A stretch of DNA of 64,000 nt from Sphingomonas hankyongi (GCF_023516575.1 NZ_JAMGBE010000001.1:62001-126000), one strand, 5' to 3'. Counted from the first letter of the stretch, positions 51,712 through 59,667 are shown. Notes: generated from the sequence alone by a model not told the origin. Program-made: numbers and translations.

Positions 51712-51734
51712 CTCCTGAACGCTGTGTTCGGGAG
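51712..51734. promoter_or_regulatory. Inverted repeat in the divergent regulator/operon gap
   Basis: CTCCTGAAC (51712-51720) and GTTCGGGAG (51726-51734) are near-perfect arms around GCTGT. Position between the AraC-type gene and the operon start fits an operator or a 5'UTR hairpin. Binding is not proven. Confidence 0.45.
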
Positions 51735-51774
51735 GGCGGAAGAACTCGCGCAGAAAACTAAGGGGTACAGACAA

Positions 51775-51891
51775 ATGAACAGCAATGAAAACGCTCTCCG
51801 TTCGGGAAGCGCCGCGATCATTTTGTTTACGGCGCTGTCGAGTGTGTCCGCAATTGCGACCGCTCTTCTTCCCTTCGTCATCCATCCTTGA
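51775..51891 (+). CDS. Small hydrophobic peptide upstream of the diiron gene
   Basis: A 38-residue frame with ATG at 51775 and TGA at 51889-51891. AAGGGG lies nine bases upstream, a strong ribosome site. The peptide has a polar head (MNSNENALRSG) and one hydrophobic helix (AAIILFTALSSVSAIATALL) ending in PFVIHP, like a single-pass membrane microprotein. The stop is 18 bases before the diiron gene, so it should be co-transcribed. No known family. It could act as a membrane partner or regulator of the operon (inference). Confidence 0.5.
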   Translation: MNSNENALRSGSAAIILFTALSSVSAIATALLPFVIHP

Positions 51892-51909
51892 TCGAAAGGC
51901 ACCGTCCCC

Positions 51910-52815
51910 ATGTATCATGACTTCAACTACGAGAACGCGCTTGCGTCATCGCTTCGCGCGCAATGGCAGCTCGACGACGTTCTGGCGGCCAACCAGGATC
52001 TCGACTTCTCGCGCAACTTCATGCCCGAGAGTCTTGCCCGCACGGCCGCGCTGACGTCGCTTAGCGCCGATGAGCAGCGCACGCTGAACCAGATCAGCGC
52101 GCACCAGTATCTGAGCATTTTCGGCATCGTCGAGGAGTTCATTCTCCCCTTCCTGTTCGATCATGCGCGGCCCGCGTTGCGGGGTGACGACTGGCGCGTC
52201 CGGGCGCTCCTCAATTTCGCCAGCGAGGAAGCGAAGCACATTCACCTGTTCAAGCGCTATCACTCGGCGTTCCTTCGCGGCTTCCTCGTCCATTGCGAGG
52301 TGATCGGCCCGTCGGAGGCCATTGGCGCCAAGATCCTGAGCCACGACCCGCTCGCGGTCGGGCTGGTGATCCTGATGATCGAGTGGATGACCCAGCAGCA
52401 TTACCTGGGCTCGATCCGCGACGACGGCGACATCGACCCGCTCTTCAAGAGCCTGATGCGCCATCACTGGATGGAAGAAGCGCAGCACGCGAAGCTCGAC
52501 ACGCTGATCGTCGACGCTCTGGCCGAGGGCCGCAGCGAAGAAGAGATCGATCGCGTGATGGACGAGTTCTTCGAGATCGGCGCGTTCCTCGACGAAGGCC
52601 TGAAGAGCCAGGCCGGCTTCAACCTCGACGCGCTCGAGACCATGATCGGTCGGAAGCTCGAGAACCGTGACGAGATCCTTGCGCAGCAGCACCAGGCTGC
52701 CCGCTGGACCTACGTCGGCTCAGGAATGGTCCACGAGCGCTTCAAGGCGACGCTCGAAGCGATCTCGCCGCGCGCTGCTGAACGCATCGCGGAAGCGGCC
52801 CCAATTTTCGCCTGA
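51910..52815 (+). CDS. Ferritin-like diiron protein
   Basis: A 301-residue helical protein with candidate diiron ligands on four helices: Glu75/76 (VEEFILPF), Glu107-His110 (SEEAKHIHL), Glu158 (IEWMTQQHYLG) and Glu190-His193 (HHWMEEAQHAKL), the spacing of carboxylate-bridged oxygenase or oxidase sites. The closest architecture I know is the AurF-like/ferritin-like oxygenase group. It would use O2 and need electrons from a partner. It is the second gene of the operon, 18 bases after the small peptide, and 28 bases before the OsmC-like gene. Confidence 0.7.
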   Translation: MYHDFNYENALASSLRAQWQLDDVLAANQDLDFSRNFMPESLARTAALTSLSADEQRTLNQISAHQYLSIFGIVEEFILPFLFDHARPALRGDDWRVRALLNFASEEAKHIHLFKRYHSAFLRGFLVHCEVIGPSEAIGAKILSHDPLAVGLVILMIEWMTQQHYLGSIRDDGDIDPLFKSLMRHHWMEEAQHAKLDTLIVDALAEGRSEEEIDRVMDEFFEIGAFLDEGLKSQAGFNLDALETMIGRKLENRDEILAQQHQAARWTYVGSGMVHERFKATLEAISPRAAERIAEAAPIFA

Positions 52816-52843
52816 ACATCTATTCCAGTCTGGAGAATTGAAC

Positions 52844-53407
52844 ATGCTTGATACTGTGAAGAATGCCCGCGTGAACGGGCTGGACCTGGTCGCCCTCGGC
52901 GAGACTGTCGAGGCGATCCAGGCCGACGCCAGCAAGGCGCTGGTCACCTTCGATGTCACGACCAAGTGGAGCGGGCAGACCCGCAGCGAGACGACGGTCG
53001 ACGGCTACACTCTGGGCGGCGAGCGCATCGAGCGTAGCCACAAGATCGTCGCCGACGAGCCGTTCGAGCTCCTGGGCAGCGACGGTGCGCCGAACCCGCA
53101 GGAGCTGCTCATGGCGGCATTCAACGCCTGCATCATGGTCGGCTATGTCGCCGGTGCGTCGCTCAAGGGCATCAATCTCGAATCCGTCGAGATCAAGACG
53201 AATGGCCAGCTCGACCTGCGCGGCTTCCTCGGCCTCAGCGACGCCGTCGCTCCTGGCTATGAAGCCATCGATTATCAGGTCCGCATCAAGGGCGATGGCT
53301 CCCGCGAGGAGTTCGAGGAAATCCACCAGACGGTGATGAAGACCTCGCCCAACTACTTCAACATCAGCCGGCCGATCCGCGTCAACGGATCGATGCAGCT
53401 CGGCTGA
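52844..53407 (+). CDS. OsmC-like protein lacking the second redox cysteine
   Basis: A 187-residue OsmC/Ohr-fold protein. The N-terminal part is beta-rich (VTTKWSGQTRSETTV), and the first active cysteine is Cys96 in PQELLMAAFNACIMVGY. The usual second Cys-Pro turn is replaced by TSPNYF with Ser168. OsmC proteins normally reduce organic peroxides through that cysteine pair, so ordinary peroxidase activity is doubtful. TGGAGA precedes the ATG at 52844. It is the third gene of the operon. Confidence 0.78.
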   Translation: MLDTVKNARVNGLDLVALGETVEAIQADASKALVTFDVTTKWSGQTRSETTVDGYTLGGERIERSHKIVADEPFELLGSDGAPNPQELLMAAFNACIMVGYVAGASLKGINLESVEIKTNGQLDLRGFLGLSDAVAPGYEAIDYQVRIKGDGSREEFEEIHQTVMKTSPNYFNISRPIRVNGSMQLG

Positions 53408-53414
53408 CCCCCTA

Positions 53415-53451
53415 GGGCGCCGCGCTCTCCTCCCCTCCGAGCGCGGCGCCC
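53415..53451. other. Strong hairpin between OsmC-like and methyltransferase genes
   Basis: GGGCGCCGCGCTC and GAGCGCGGCGCCC form a 13-base-pair perfect stem with an 11-base loop. It lacks a T-run, so it may be an mRNA-stability or processing element or a weak terminator controlling readthrough. Confidence 0.6.
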
Positions 53452-53479
53452 GTCCCTTTCGACACCAGGAGTTTCATTC

Positions 53480-54313
53480 GTGGCAGATCTCGGCACCCCG
53501 GCAGTGAATCCAAACAAGGCATTGTGGGAAAAGGGCGACTTCACCCGCATCGCCGCGACCATGCGGCAGAGCGGCGAAGACCTCGTCGAAAGCCTGGCAA
53601 TCGGTCCTCGGACGAAGGTCCTCGACCTCGGCTGCGGCGACGGCACGACCGCGCTTCCCGCCGCCGAGCGCGGCGCCGTGGTCCTCGGCATCGACATCGC
53701 CGAGAACCTTGTCGCGGCGGGCAATGCGCGGGCGGCGGCAGCCGGCCTCGATAACCTCCGCTTCCAGCAGGGCGACGCCAGCCGCCTCACGGGTATCGCG
53801 GATTCGAGCTTCGACCTTGTGGTCAGCATCTTCGGCGCGATGTTCGCGCCAAAGCCGTGCGATGTCGCGCGGGAGATGGTGCGCGTGACCAAGCCCGGAG
53901 GACGCATCGTGATGGGAAACTGGATCCCGGGCGATCCGACCCTGGTCGCGCAGATCCTCAAGATCAGCTCGGCCTACACGCCTCCGCCGCCCGAAGGCTT
54001 CGTCAGCCCGATGACCTGGGGCGACGACTTCCACGTGCTCGAGCGCTTCGGCGCGGCCGGCATTTCGCCGGAGAATGTCGACTTCAACCGCAAGACCTGG
54101 GTCTTCCGCCAGGACGGCCCGCCTGAAAACCTGCTGGAAACCTTCCGTCTTTATTACGGACCCACAATGAACGCTTACGAGGCAGCGGCGAGGGACAATC
54201 GCGAAGATCAGCTTCACCAGGAGCTGCTTGATCTCTTCGTCGCACAAAATCGCGGGGCCGGTCGCACCGAGATTCCAGCAACTTACCTCCAGGTCGATAT
54301 CGCCAAGCGATAG
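53480..54313 (+). CDS. Class I SAM-dependent methyltransferase
   Basis: A 277-residue methyltransferase. Motif I is KVLDLGCGDGTTALPAAERG, followed by GIDIAENLV and the motif-IV-like FDLVVSIFGAMFAPKP, typical of the Rossmann-fold Methyltransf_11/25 group. The substrate is unknown. It starts with GTG at 53480. It lies downstream of the OsmC-like gene after a strong hairpin and is followed 38 bases later by the small 63-residue protein. Confidence 0.85.
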   Translation: MADLGTPAVNPNKALWEKGDFTRIAATMRQSGEDLVESLAIGPRTKVLDLGCGDGTTALPAAERGAVVLGIDIAENLVAAGNARAAAAGLDNLRFQQGDASRLTGIADSSFDLVVSIFGAMFAPKPCDVAREMVRVTKPGGRIVMGNWIPGDPTLVAQILKISSAYTPPPPEGFVSPMTWGDDFHVLERFGAAGISPENVDFNRKTWVFRQDGPPENLLETFRLYYGPTMNAYEAAARDNREDQLHQELLDLFVAQNRGAGRTEIPATYLQVDIAKR

Positions 54314-54351
54314 CCGACCGTCAACACCCAGCTCCCCAAGGAACCCTCTCC

Positions 54352-54543
54352 ATGAAACACGAAAAGATCGACGATAAGTCCCGCGTCTGGATCGTGATGC
54401 GCGGACCCGACGGCAGCCTCCAGGAAGAGATCGACGTCGATCTCGTCGCCTCGCTGCAGGCCGGTCAGTCCTATGACGAGATCGCGGACGCCCTGGTCAT
54501 TGCCGCGGGCACTGCCGAGATCGCCGAAACCCGCGCCTGGTAA
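54352..54543 (+). CDS. Small 63-residue protein of unknown function
   Basis: A 63-residue acidic, soluble protein (MKHEKIDDKSRVWIVMRGPD, then a helix with DLVASLQAGQSYDEIADALV). No Cys, no membrane helix. It could be a small accessory or substrate-like protein for the operon's enzymes; there is no leader or core pattern of a RiPP precursor. A strong bidirectional terminator follows at 54573. Confidence 0.6.
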   Translation: MKHEKIDDKSRVWIVMRGPDGSLQEEIDVDLVASLQAGQSYDEIADALVIAAGTAEIAETRAW

Positions 54544-54572
54544 GCTCCCCAGCCAAAAGCGCGCAAAAGAAA

Positions 54573-54605
54573 GGCTCCGGAGGCGATGACCTCCGGAGCC
54601 TTTTC
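54573..54605. terminator. Bidirectional intrinsic terminator
   Basis: GGCTCCGGAGG (54573-54583) pairs with CCTCCGGAGCC (54590-54600), with T-rich flanks on the plus side (TTTTC) and on the minus side (TTTCTTTT). It can end both the operon and hsp20. Confidence 0.88.
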
Positions 54606-54626
54606 ATTTGTGTCGCAAGCCCGAAC

Positions 54627-55097
54627 TTACTTGGCGTGCTCGGCGTTCGCCTCGATGGTCTGGCGCGCGCTGCCGCCGATGTCGATCTTGCGCGGCTTCA
54701 TCGCCTCGGGGATCTCGCGCACGAGCTCGATCGCGAGCAGCCCGTCCTTGAGGTCGGCGCCACGGACCTGGATGTGGTCGGCAAGCGCGAACCTGCGCTC
54801 GAACGAGCGGTTGGCGATCCCGCGATAGATATAGTCGGAGCCAGTCTCGTCCGACTCCTCGTTCTTGCGGCCGGATACGACCAGCTGGTTCTGCTGGCTC
54901 GTGATGTCGATCTCGTCAGGCTTGAACCCGGCGACCGCCAGCTCGATGCGATACTCGTTCTCGCCCGCCTTGATCAGGTCGAAAGGCGGGTAATTTTCCT
55001 GGGTCTGGCCGAGCGAGCTGTTCTCCAGCATGTCGAACAGCCGGTCGAAGCCGACGGTGGAGCGCCGGTAGGGCGCGAAGTCGAATGCACTACGCAT
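54627..55097 (-). CDS. Hsp20 small heat-shock protein
   Basis: A 156-residue alpha-crystallin-domain protein. The N-terminus MRSAFDFAPYRRSTVGFDRL and the GIANRSFERRFALADHIQV and VREIPEAMKPRKIDI blocks match the IbpA/HspH type of alphaproteobacteria. It is an ATP-independent holdase chaperone for heat-unfolded proteins. The ATG at 55097 has GGAGGA six bases upstream, and that site is sequestered in a stem (see the 5' leader). Confidence 0.92.
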   Translation of the reverse strand: MRSAFDFAPYRRSTVGFDRLFDMLENSSLGQTQENYPPFDLIKAGENEYRIELAVAGFKPDEIDITSQQNQLVVSGRKNEESDETGSDYIYRGIANRSFERRFALADHIQVRGADLKDGLLAIELVREIPEAMKPRKIDIGGSARQTIEANAEHAK

Positions 55098-55100
55098 GAT

Positions 55101-55187
55101 ATGTCCTCCATTTGAGCGACTAGGCGAAGCGGACATGCGCGTGTGGAGCATGCGCGCTCCGTCGCCAGGCCCATCATGGCGCCTGGC
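55101..55187 (-). promoter_or_regulatory. Putative RNA thermometer in the hsp20 leader
   Basis: On the minus strand, the ribosome site GGAGGACAT (55101-55109) can pair with ATGTCCGCTTC (55126-55136) with a short bulge, and an upstream stem GCCAGGC/GCCTGGC spans 55164-55187. This is the layout of ROSE-like thermometers that open at high temperature. Pairing is by eye; no folding energy was computed. Confidence 0.5.
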
Positions 55188-55192
55188 AGACA

Positions 55193-55223
55193 CTGATTTG
55201 GAATTGCGGTTTCCAGTTTCAAG
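55193..55223 (-). promoter_or_regulatory. Candidate RpoH-type promoter of hsp20
   Basis: On the minus strand CTTGAAA is followed after 17 bases by a CCAAAT-like element, close to the sigma-32 consensus used in alphaproteobacteria. The transcript would begin above the thermometer stem. Confidence 0.35.
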
Positions 55224-55288
55224 AGCTGTGGAAAACGGATCGCCGCGCGCTTGGCACGGCTTGAATCCGCGCCCTATATCGCAAGCAA

Positions 55289-57283
55289 ATGTCCGACCTG
55301 TTCTCGTCTTCGGCCTCCTCGACGCCCGACAGCTACGACGCCTCCTCGATCGAGGTGCTCGAAGGTCTCGAGCCGGTCCGCCGCCGCCCGGGCATGTACA
55401 TCGGCGGCACCGACGACCGCGCGCTCCATCACCTCGCCGCGGAGGTCATCGACAATGCGATGGACGAGGCGGTCGCCGGCCACGCCAACCGGATCGAGGT
55501 CACGCTTGAGACCGGCAACCGGCTGACGGTCACGGACAACGGGCGCGGCATCCCCGTCGATCCGCACCCCAAATATCCCGGCAAGTCCGCGCTCGAGGTC
55601 ATCATGACCACCCTCCACTCGGGCGGGAAGTTCGAGGGCAAGGCCTATTCCACCTCCGGCGGGCTGCACGGCGTCGGAGTCAGCGTGGTCAACGCGCTTT
55701 CGACCGACACGATCGTCGAGGTCGCCCGCGACAAGACCCTCTACCGCCAGAGCTTCGCGCGCGGGAACGCGACCTCGAAGCTGGAGACCGTGGGCGCCGC
55801 GCCCAACCGCCGCGGCACGACCGTCGCCTTCACGCCCGACCCGGAGATCTTCGGCGCGGACGCCAAATTCTCGCCCGAGCGCCTCTACAAGCTCGCCCGC
55901 TCCAAGGCCTATCTCTTCGCCGGGGTCGAGATCCGCTGGCGCTGCGATCCCTCGCTCGTCTCGGCTGACGTCCCCGAGACCGCCGTATTCCAGTTCCCCG
56001 GCGGCCTTGCCGACCATCTCGCCGAGCAGCTCGGCGAGCGCCCCGCCGTCACCAACCAGCCCTTCACCGGCCGCCAGCCCTTCCCCGCCGACCCTTCGGG
56101 AGAGCCGCAGGGCAGCGCCGAATGGGCGGTCGCCTGGCCGCTCTATTCCGACGGCTCCGAAAGCTATTATTGCAACACCATCCCGACGCCCGACGGCGGA
56201 ACGCATGAAGCGGGCCTTCGCGCCGCTCTCACCAAGGGCATCCGCGCCTTTGGCGAGCTGATCGGCAACAAGAAGGCGAAGGACATCACCGCCGACGACG
56301 TCTTCAACGGTGTCGAGCTGATGCTCAGCGTGTTCATCCGCAACCCGCATTTCCAGAGCCAGACCAAGGACCGGCTCACCAGCCTCGAGGCCGCGCGCTT
56401 CGTCGAGGCCGCTGTCCGCGACCATTTCGACCATTATCTCGCCGACAATATGGACCGCGGCCGCGCTTTGCTCGGCTCGATCGTCGAGCGCATGGAGGAG
56501 CGCCTGCGCCGCCGCGCCGAGCGTGAGGTTCAGCGCAAGACCGCGACCTCCGCGCGCAAGCTGCGCCTCCCCGGCAAGCTTACCGACTGCTCATCGGACG
56601 ACCCCGACGGCACCGAATTGTTCATCGTCGAGGGCGACAGCGCGGGCGGCTCCGCCAAGCAGGCGCGCGACCGCAAGACGCAGGCGATCCTTCCGATCCG
56701 CGGCAAGATCCTCAACGTCGCCTCCGCTTCGGCCGACAAGATCCGCGCCAACCAGGAAATCGCCGATCTCAACCTCGCGCTCGGCTGCGGCACGCGCGAC
56801 AAATGGAACGAGGAGGCTTTGCGCTACGAGCGCATCGTCATCATGACGGACGCCGACGTCGACGGCGCGCACATCGCGACCCTGCTGATGACCTTCTTCT
56901 TCCAGGAAATGCCGGAGCTGGTGCGCCGGGGTCACCTCTTCCTCGCCCAGCCGCCGCTCTATCGCCTCACCGCCGGGGCCAAGACCCTGTACGCCCGTGA
57001 CGACGCCCACCGCGCCGAGCTCGAAGCGCGCGAGTTCAAGGGCAAGAAGGTTGAGGTCAGCCGCTTCAAGGGCCTCGGCGAGATGAACCCGTCGCAGCTC
57101 AAGGAAACGACGATGGACCCGGCGACGCGCTCGATGCTGCGCGTCACCCTCCCCGCCGCCTACGAAGACCGCCAGCCGGTCAAGGACCTCGTCGAGCGGC
57201 TGATGGGCCGCGATCCCGCGCCGCGGTTCGAGTTCATCCAGAGCCGCGCCTCAGCGCTCGAGGACGACGAAATCGACGCCTGA
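55289..57283 (+). CDS. parE: DNA topoisomerase IV subunit B
   Basis: A 664-residue GyrB/ParE-type protein: the ATPase domain includes GLEPVRRRPGMYIGGTDDRA, EVIDNAMDEAVAG and GLHGVGVSVVNALS, the TOPRIM domain LFIVEGDSAGGSAKQARDRK and MTDADVDGAHIATLL, and the C-terminal GLGEMNPSQLKETTMDP. Length near 660 and the absence of the large GyrB insert favour ParE. It decatenates daughter chromosomes with ParC. Start ATG at 55289. Confidence 0.9.
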   Translation: MSDLFSSSASSTPDSYDASSIEVLEGLEPVRRRPGMYIGGTDDRALHHLAAEVIDNAMDEAVAGHANRIEVTLETGNRLTVTDNGRGIPVDPHPKYPGKSALEVIMTTLHSGGKFEGKAYSTSGGLHGVGVSVVNALSTDTIVEVARDKTLYRQSFARGNATSKLETVGAAPNRRGTTVAFTPDPEIFGADAKFSPERLYKLARSKAYLFAGVEIRWRCDPSLVSADVPETAVFQFPGGLADHLAEQLGERPAVTNQPFTGRQPFPADPSGEPQGSAEWAVAWPLYSDGSESYYCNTIPTPDGGTHEAGLRAALTKGIRAFGELIGNKKAKDITADDVFNGVELMLSVFIRNPHFQSQTKDRLTSLEAARFVEAAVRDHFDHYLADNMDRGRALLGSIVERMEERLRRRAEREVQRKTATSARKLRLPGKLTDCSSDDPDGTELFIVEGDSAGGSAKQARDRKTQAILPIRGKILNVASASADKIRANQEIADLNLALGCGTRDKWNEEALRYERIVIMTDADVDGAHIATLLMTFFFQEMPELVRRGHLFLAQPPLYRLTAGAKTLYARDDAHRAELEAREFKGKKVEVSRFKGLGEMNPSQLKETTMDPATRSMLRVTLPAAYEDRQPVKDLVERLMGRDPAPRFEFIQSRASALEDDEIDA

Positions 57284-57390
57284 CGCGTCGTCCCTGCCTC
57301 CAGTGGCAGCCTCCACTAGGCTTGCACCGAGAAACGCGGTAGCCTCTTCAGTCTCTGTCATCGAACGTCTCGACATTTAGGGGGAACGTC

Positions 57391-59115
57391 GTGGCGCAAG
57401 ACCAACTCGGATTGTTCGATACCGCGCCGAGCCGGACAGAGATTCGGATCGCCTTCGCGATCGGCGGACTGATCGGCCTCATCCTCCTCGTCGTGATGCC
57501 GTTTCAAAATATCCACGTGGGCGCGATTCCCGGACTGATCCCGGCGCTCGATGCCGGGATGCTCGTTTGCGATTTGATCACTGCGGCCATCCTGTACGCG
57601 CAAGCCACGGTTTACCGGTCGCGCGCCCTGGTCGTGCTGGCTTCCGGCTATGTCCTGGCGGGGCTGCTGCTCATTCCTTGGGCGCTGACCTTCCCGGGGG
57701 CGTTTTCCCCTAACGGCCTGCTTGGAGCCAAGATCAATACGACAGGCTGGATTGCGGCATTCTGGCGATTGTCGGTGCCGATTGCCATCTTCCTGTACGC
57801 CTGGCTCAAGCGCGCGGATGAGGCCAGCCGGCCGGGGCTGGAGCGGTTTCCGACCAATATTCTCGCGGGCGTGCTGACGTCGATCGCGCTCGCGATATTC
57901 GTGACATTGCTGGCGACGCTCGGGCACGACCTGTTGCCCCCGTTCTTTACAGATAAAAGCCACGTCATCCGGTCGACATTGGTGACCTTGAACCTGGTGG
58001 TGATTGGATGGACGACAGCCGCGGCGGTCATGCTCGTCCGCCAGGAAAAGTCGGTCCTTGACCTGTGGCTGCTGGTCTCGCTGGCCGCATGGCTGGCACA
58101 GTCGCTGCTAAACATGCTGCTGCATTCGCGCTTCAGCCTCGGCGCTTACGTATTCCTTGGCCTGGTCCTGGTTTCCAACCTCAGCGTCATGCTGGCGCTC
58201 ATCACCGAATCCAATCGGCTCTATGCGCGGCTGGCTGTTTCGACCGCGGCGCGGCGGCGTGAGCGGGAGGCCCGCTTGATGTCGATGGATGCCGTCACGG
58301 CGGCGATCTCCCACGAGGTGGGGCAGCCGTTGACCGCAGTCAGCCTCAATGCGGCTGCGGGCCTGAATTGGCTCACTCAGCCGCGGCCCGATGTGAAAAA
58401 GGCGATTGCCGCTTTGCGTGCCGTCGGCGATGCCGGCAGTCGCACGTTCGACATCATCAGGAGCATTAGGGCGACTTTCGCCAAGGAACCCGGCCGAGCG
58501 ACGGAATTCTGCCTGAACGACCTGGTGCTCGAAACCACTTCGCTTTTTGAAAGGGAGATGGCGGCGAGCAAGATATCGCTGAAACTTTCCCTGGCGGATG
58601 GGCTGCCGCCGATAAAGGCCGACCGGGTTCAGATACAGCGCGTTCTCGTGAACCTGTTGAACAATGCGGTGGAATCGCTTCGTGCCTTGCCTGACCGCTC
58701 TCACAGCCTTGCGATCAGCTCAGCCGTTGCGAACGGGCGAGACGTGCTGATCGAAGTCAACGACAACGGCACCGGTATCGCGGACCACGACATGGAGCAT
58801 ATTTTCGATCCCTTCTTCACGACCAAGGCGACCGGAACGGGGCTGGGCCTTCCGCTTTGCCGCACCATTGCCGAGGAGCATGGGGGTCAGCTCTGGGCCT
58901 CGTCGGGCAACCCGGAAGGGGCGACTTTTCACCTTAAGCTGCCGCGCAGCGGCGCTTCCGAGGGCATGGATGAGGCGGACGTCCTGCTCACAAGCCTCGA
59001 AGGCTCGCTAAAATTGTTCCGGCAATCCAAGCCGGACGGCCTCACCGAAGCGATTACCGAGCTGCAGCATATCGTGGACGAGGTCCGTCATTCGATGAGG
59101 AGACCGAAATCCTGA
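57391..59115 (+). CDS. MASE4-domain sensor histidine kinase
   Basis: A 574-residue kinase. Seven or eight hydrophobic segments (about residues 18-280) match the MASE4 sensor: ITAAILYAQATVYRSRALVV and LTFPGAFSPNGLLGAK are typical. The HisKA box is AAISHEVGQPLTAVSLNAAA, N-box LVNLLNNAVESLR, G1 NDNGTGI, F-box FDPFFTTK and G2 GTGLGLPL. It starts with GTG at 57391 behind AGGGGG. No response regulator is adjacent, so it is an orphan. The repeat-studded pocket begins right after it. Confidence 0.88.
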   Translation: MAQDQLGLFDTAPSRTEIRIAFAIGGLIGLILLVVMPFQNIHVGAIPGLIPALDAGMLVCDLITAAILYAQATVYRSRALVVLASGYVLAGLLLIPWALTFPGAFSPNGLLGAKINTTGWIAAFWRLSVPIAIFLYAWLKRADEASRPGLERFPTNILAGVLTSIALAIFVTLLATLGHDLLPPFFTDKSHVIRSTLVTLNLVVIGWTTAAAVMLVRQEKSVLDLWLLVSLAAWLAQSLLNMLLHSRFSLGAYVFLGLVLVSNLSVMLALITESNRLYARLAVSTAARRREREARLMSMDAVTAAISHEVGQPLTAVSLNAAAGLNWLTQPRPDVKKAIAALRAVGDAGSRTFDIIRSIRATFAKEPGRATEFCLNDLVLETTSLFEREMAASKISLKLSLADGLPPIKADRVQIQRVLVNLLNNAVESLRALPDRSHSLAISSAVANGRDVLIEVNDNGTGIADHDMEHIFDPFFTTKATGTGLGLPLCRTIAEEHGGQLWASSGNPEGATFHLKLPRSGASEGMDEADVLLTSLEGSLKLFRQSKPDGLTEAITELQHIVDEVRHSMRRPKS

Positions 59116-59127
59116 CTGTACGATAGT

Positions 59128-59151
59128 GTCCGCAATGGGTGGAAGGCGGAC
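59128..59151. repeat. Dispersed repeat copy (inverted relative to the 30-33 kb copies)
   Basis: GTCCGCAATGGGTGGAAGGC ending GGAC; its reverse complement matches the copy at 32157 almost base for base. It lies 12 bases after the kinase stop codon. Confidence 0.85.
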
Positions 59152-59207
59152 GTTTCGAGGCCAACAACAATTCAGGTTATGGCGCGCGTCGTTGTTGCAC
59201 TTAGGGC

Positions 59208-59387
59208 ATGCGCATGTGGCATGATGAACCGAAGGCCCGTGAAGCATTCCGGCAAGGCGCGATAAAGGCCTTTGAGTCCTGTGTCGTCCATATGGACGCG
59301 CGACAGAAGCAGGCCATTGCTCAATGGCTCGCCGACCTGGAAGTTTGGAATGAAGGCGAGCCGCCTGCAGCCCCGGTCGATTGGTGA
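59208..59387 (+). CDS. Small conserved-looking protein of unknown function
   Basis: A 59-residue frame with ATG at 59208 and TGA at 59385-59387. The peptide (MRMWHDEPKAREAFRQGAIK, then a helix MDARQKQAIAQWLADLEVW and a Pro-rich tail) is amphipathic and ends in APVDW. No signal peptide or Cys pair. The charge and helix pattern look protein-like. It lies between two repeat copies. Confidence 0.5.
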   Translation: MRMWHDEPKAREAFRQGAIKAFESCVVHMDARQKQAIAQWLADLEVWNEGEPPAAPVDW

Positions 59388-59396
59388 ACCTGATGA

Positions 59397-59420
59397 TAGC
59401 GTTGGGTGGAAATCGGACTC
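59397..59420. repeat. Dispersed repeat copy
   Basis: TAGCGTTGGGTGGAAATCGG, a divergent copy in the same inverted orientation, ten bases after the small gene. Confidence 0.6.
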
Positions 59421-59435
59421 TCGACTCGAAGCCCG

Positions 59436-59594
59436 TCAGGGGCCGTATTGCTCGATACTGCGGCTAACCATCTGATCAATTGCCGCCTCATCCGCTGCGG
59501 CGTCGGCTTTTTTCACTCGAGCTTCCCGAACTTGTCGATGCTCCCTCTCTTCAGGAGTTTCCCGTCTTCGAGGCCTTTGCATTGCTGTATCCAT
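59436..59594 (-). CDS. Small basic protein of unknown function
   Basis: A 52-residue frame starting with ATG at 59594, strongly basic then acidic (MQRPRRRETPEEREHRQVRE and KKADAAADEAAIDQMVSRSI). A longer open frame starts in the repeat and looks artefactual. It is predicted helical with no membrane or Cys features. Low confidence that it is translated. Confidence 0.4.
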   Translation of the reverse strand: MDTAMQRPRRRETPEEREHRQVREARVKKADAAADEAAIDQMVSRSIEQYGP

Positions 59595-59642
59595 GCCCTT
59601 GAAACGTATCGCCGCCACAATAGTCGCATTGGCTCGCTTCAA

Positions 59643-59667
59643 TGTCGCTATGGGTCGAAAGCGGACA
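59643..59667. repeat. Dispersed repeat copy
   Basis: GTCGCTATGGGTCGAAAGCGGAC, inverted orientation, 46 bases before the HTH-protein start. It keeps the CGAAAGCGGAC half intact. Confidence 0.75.

Noticed and set aside
54352-54543. RiPP precursor peptide
   Set aside because: No Cys/Ser/Thr-rich core, double-Gly or other leader motif, and no dedicated maturase of a known class next to it.
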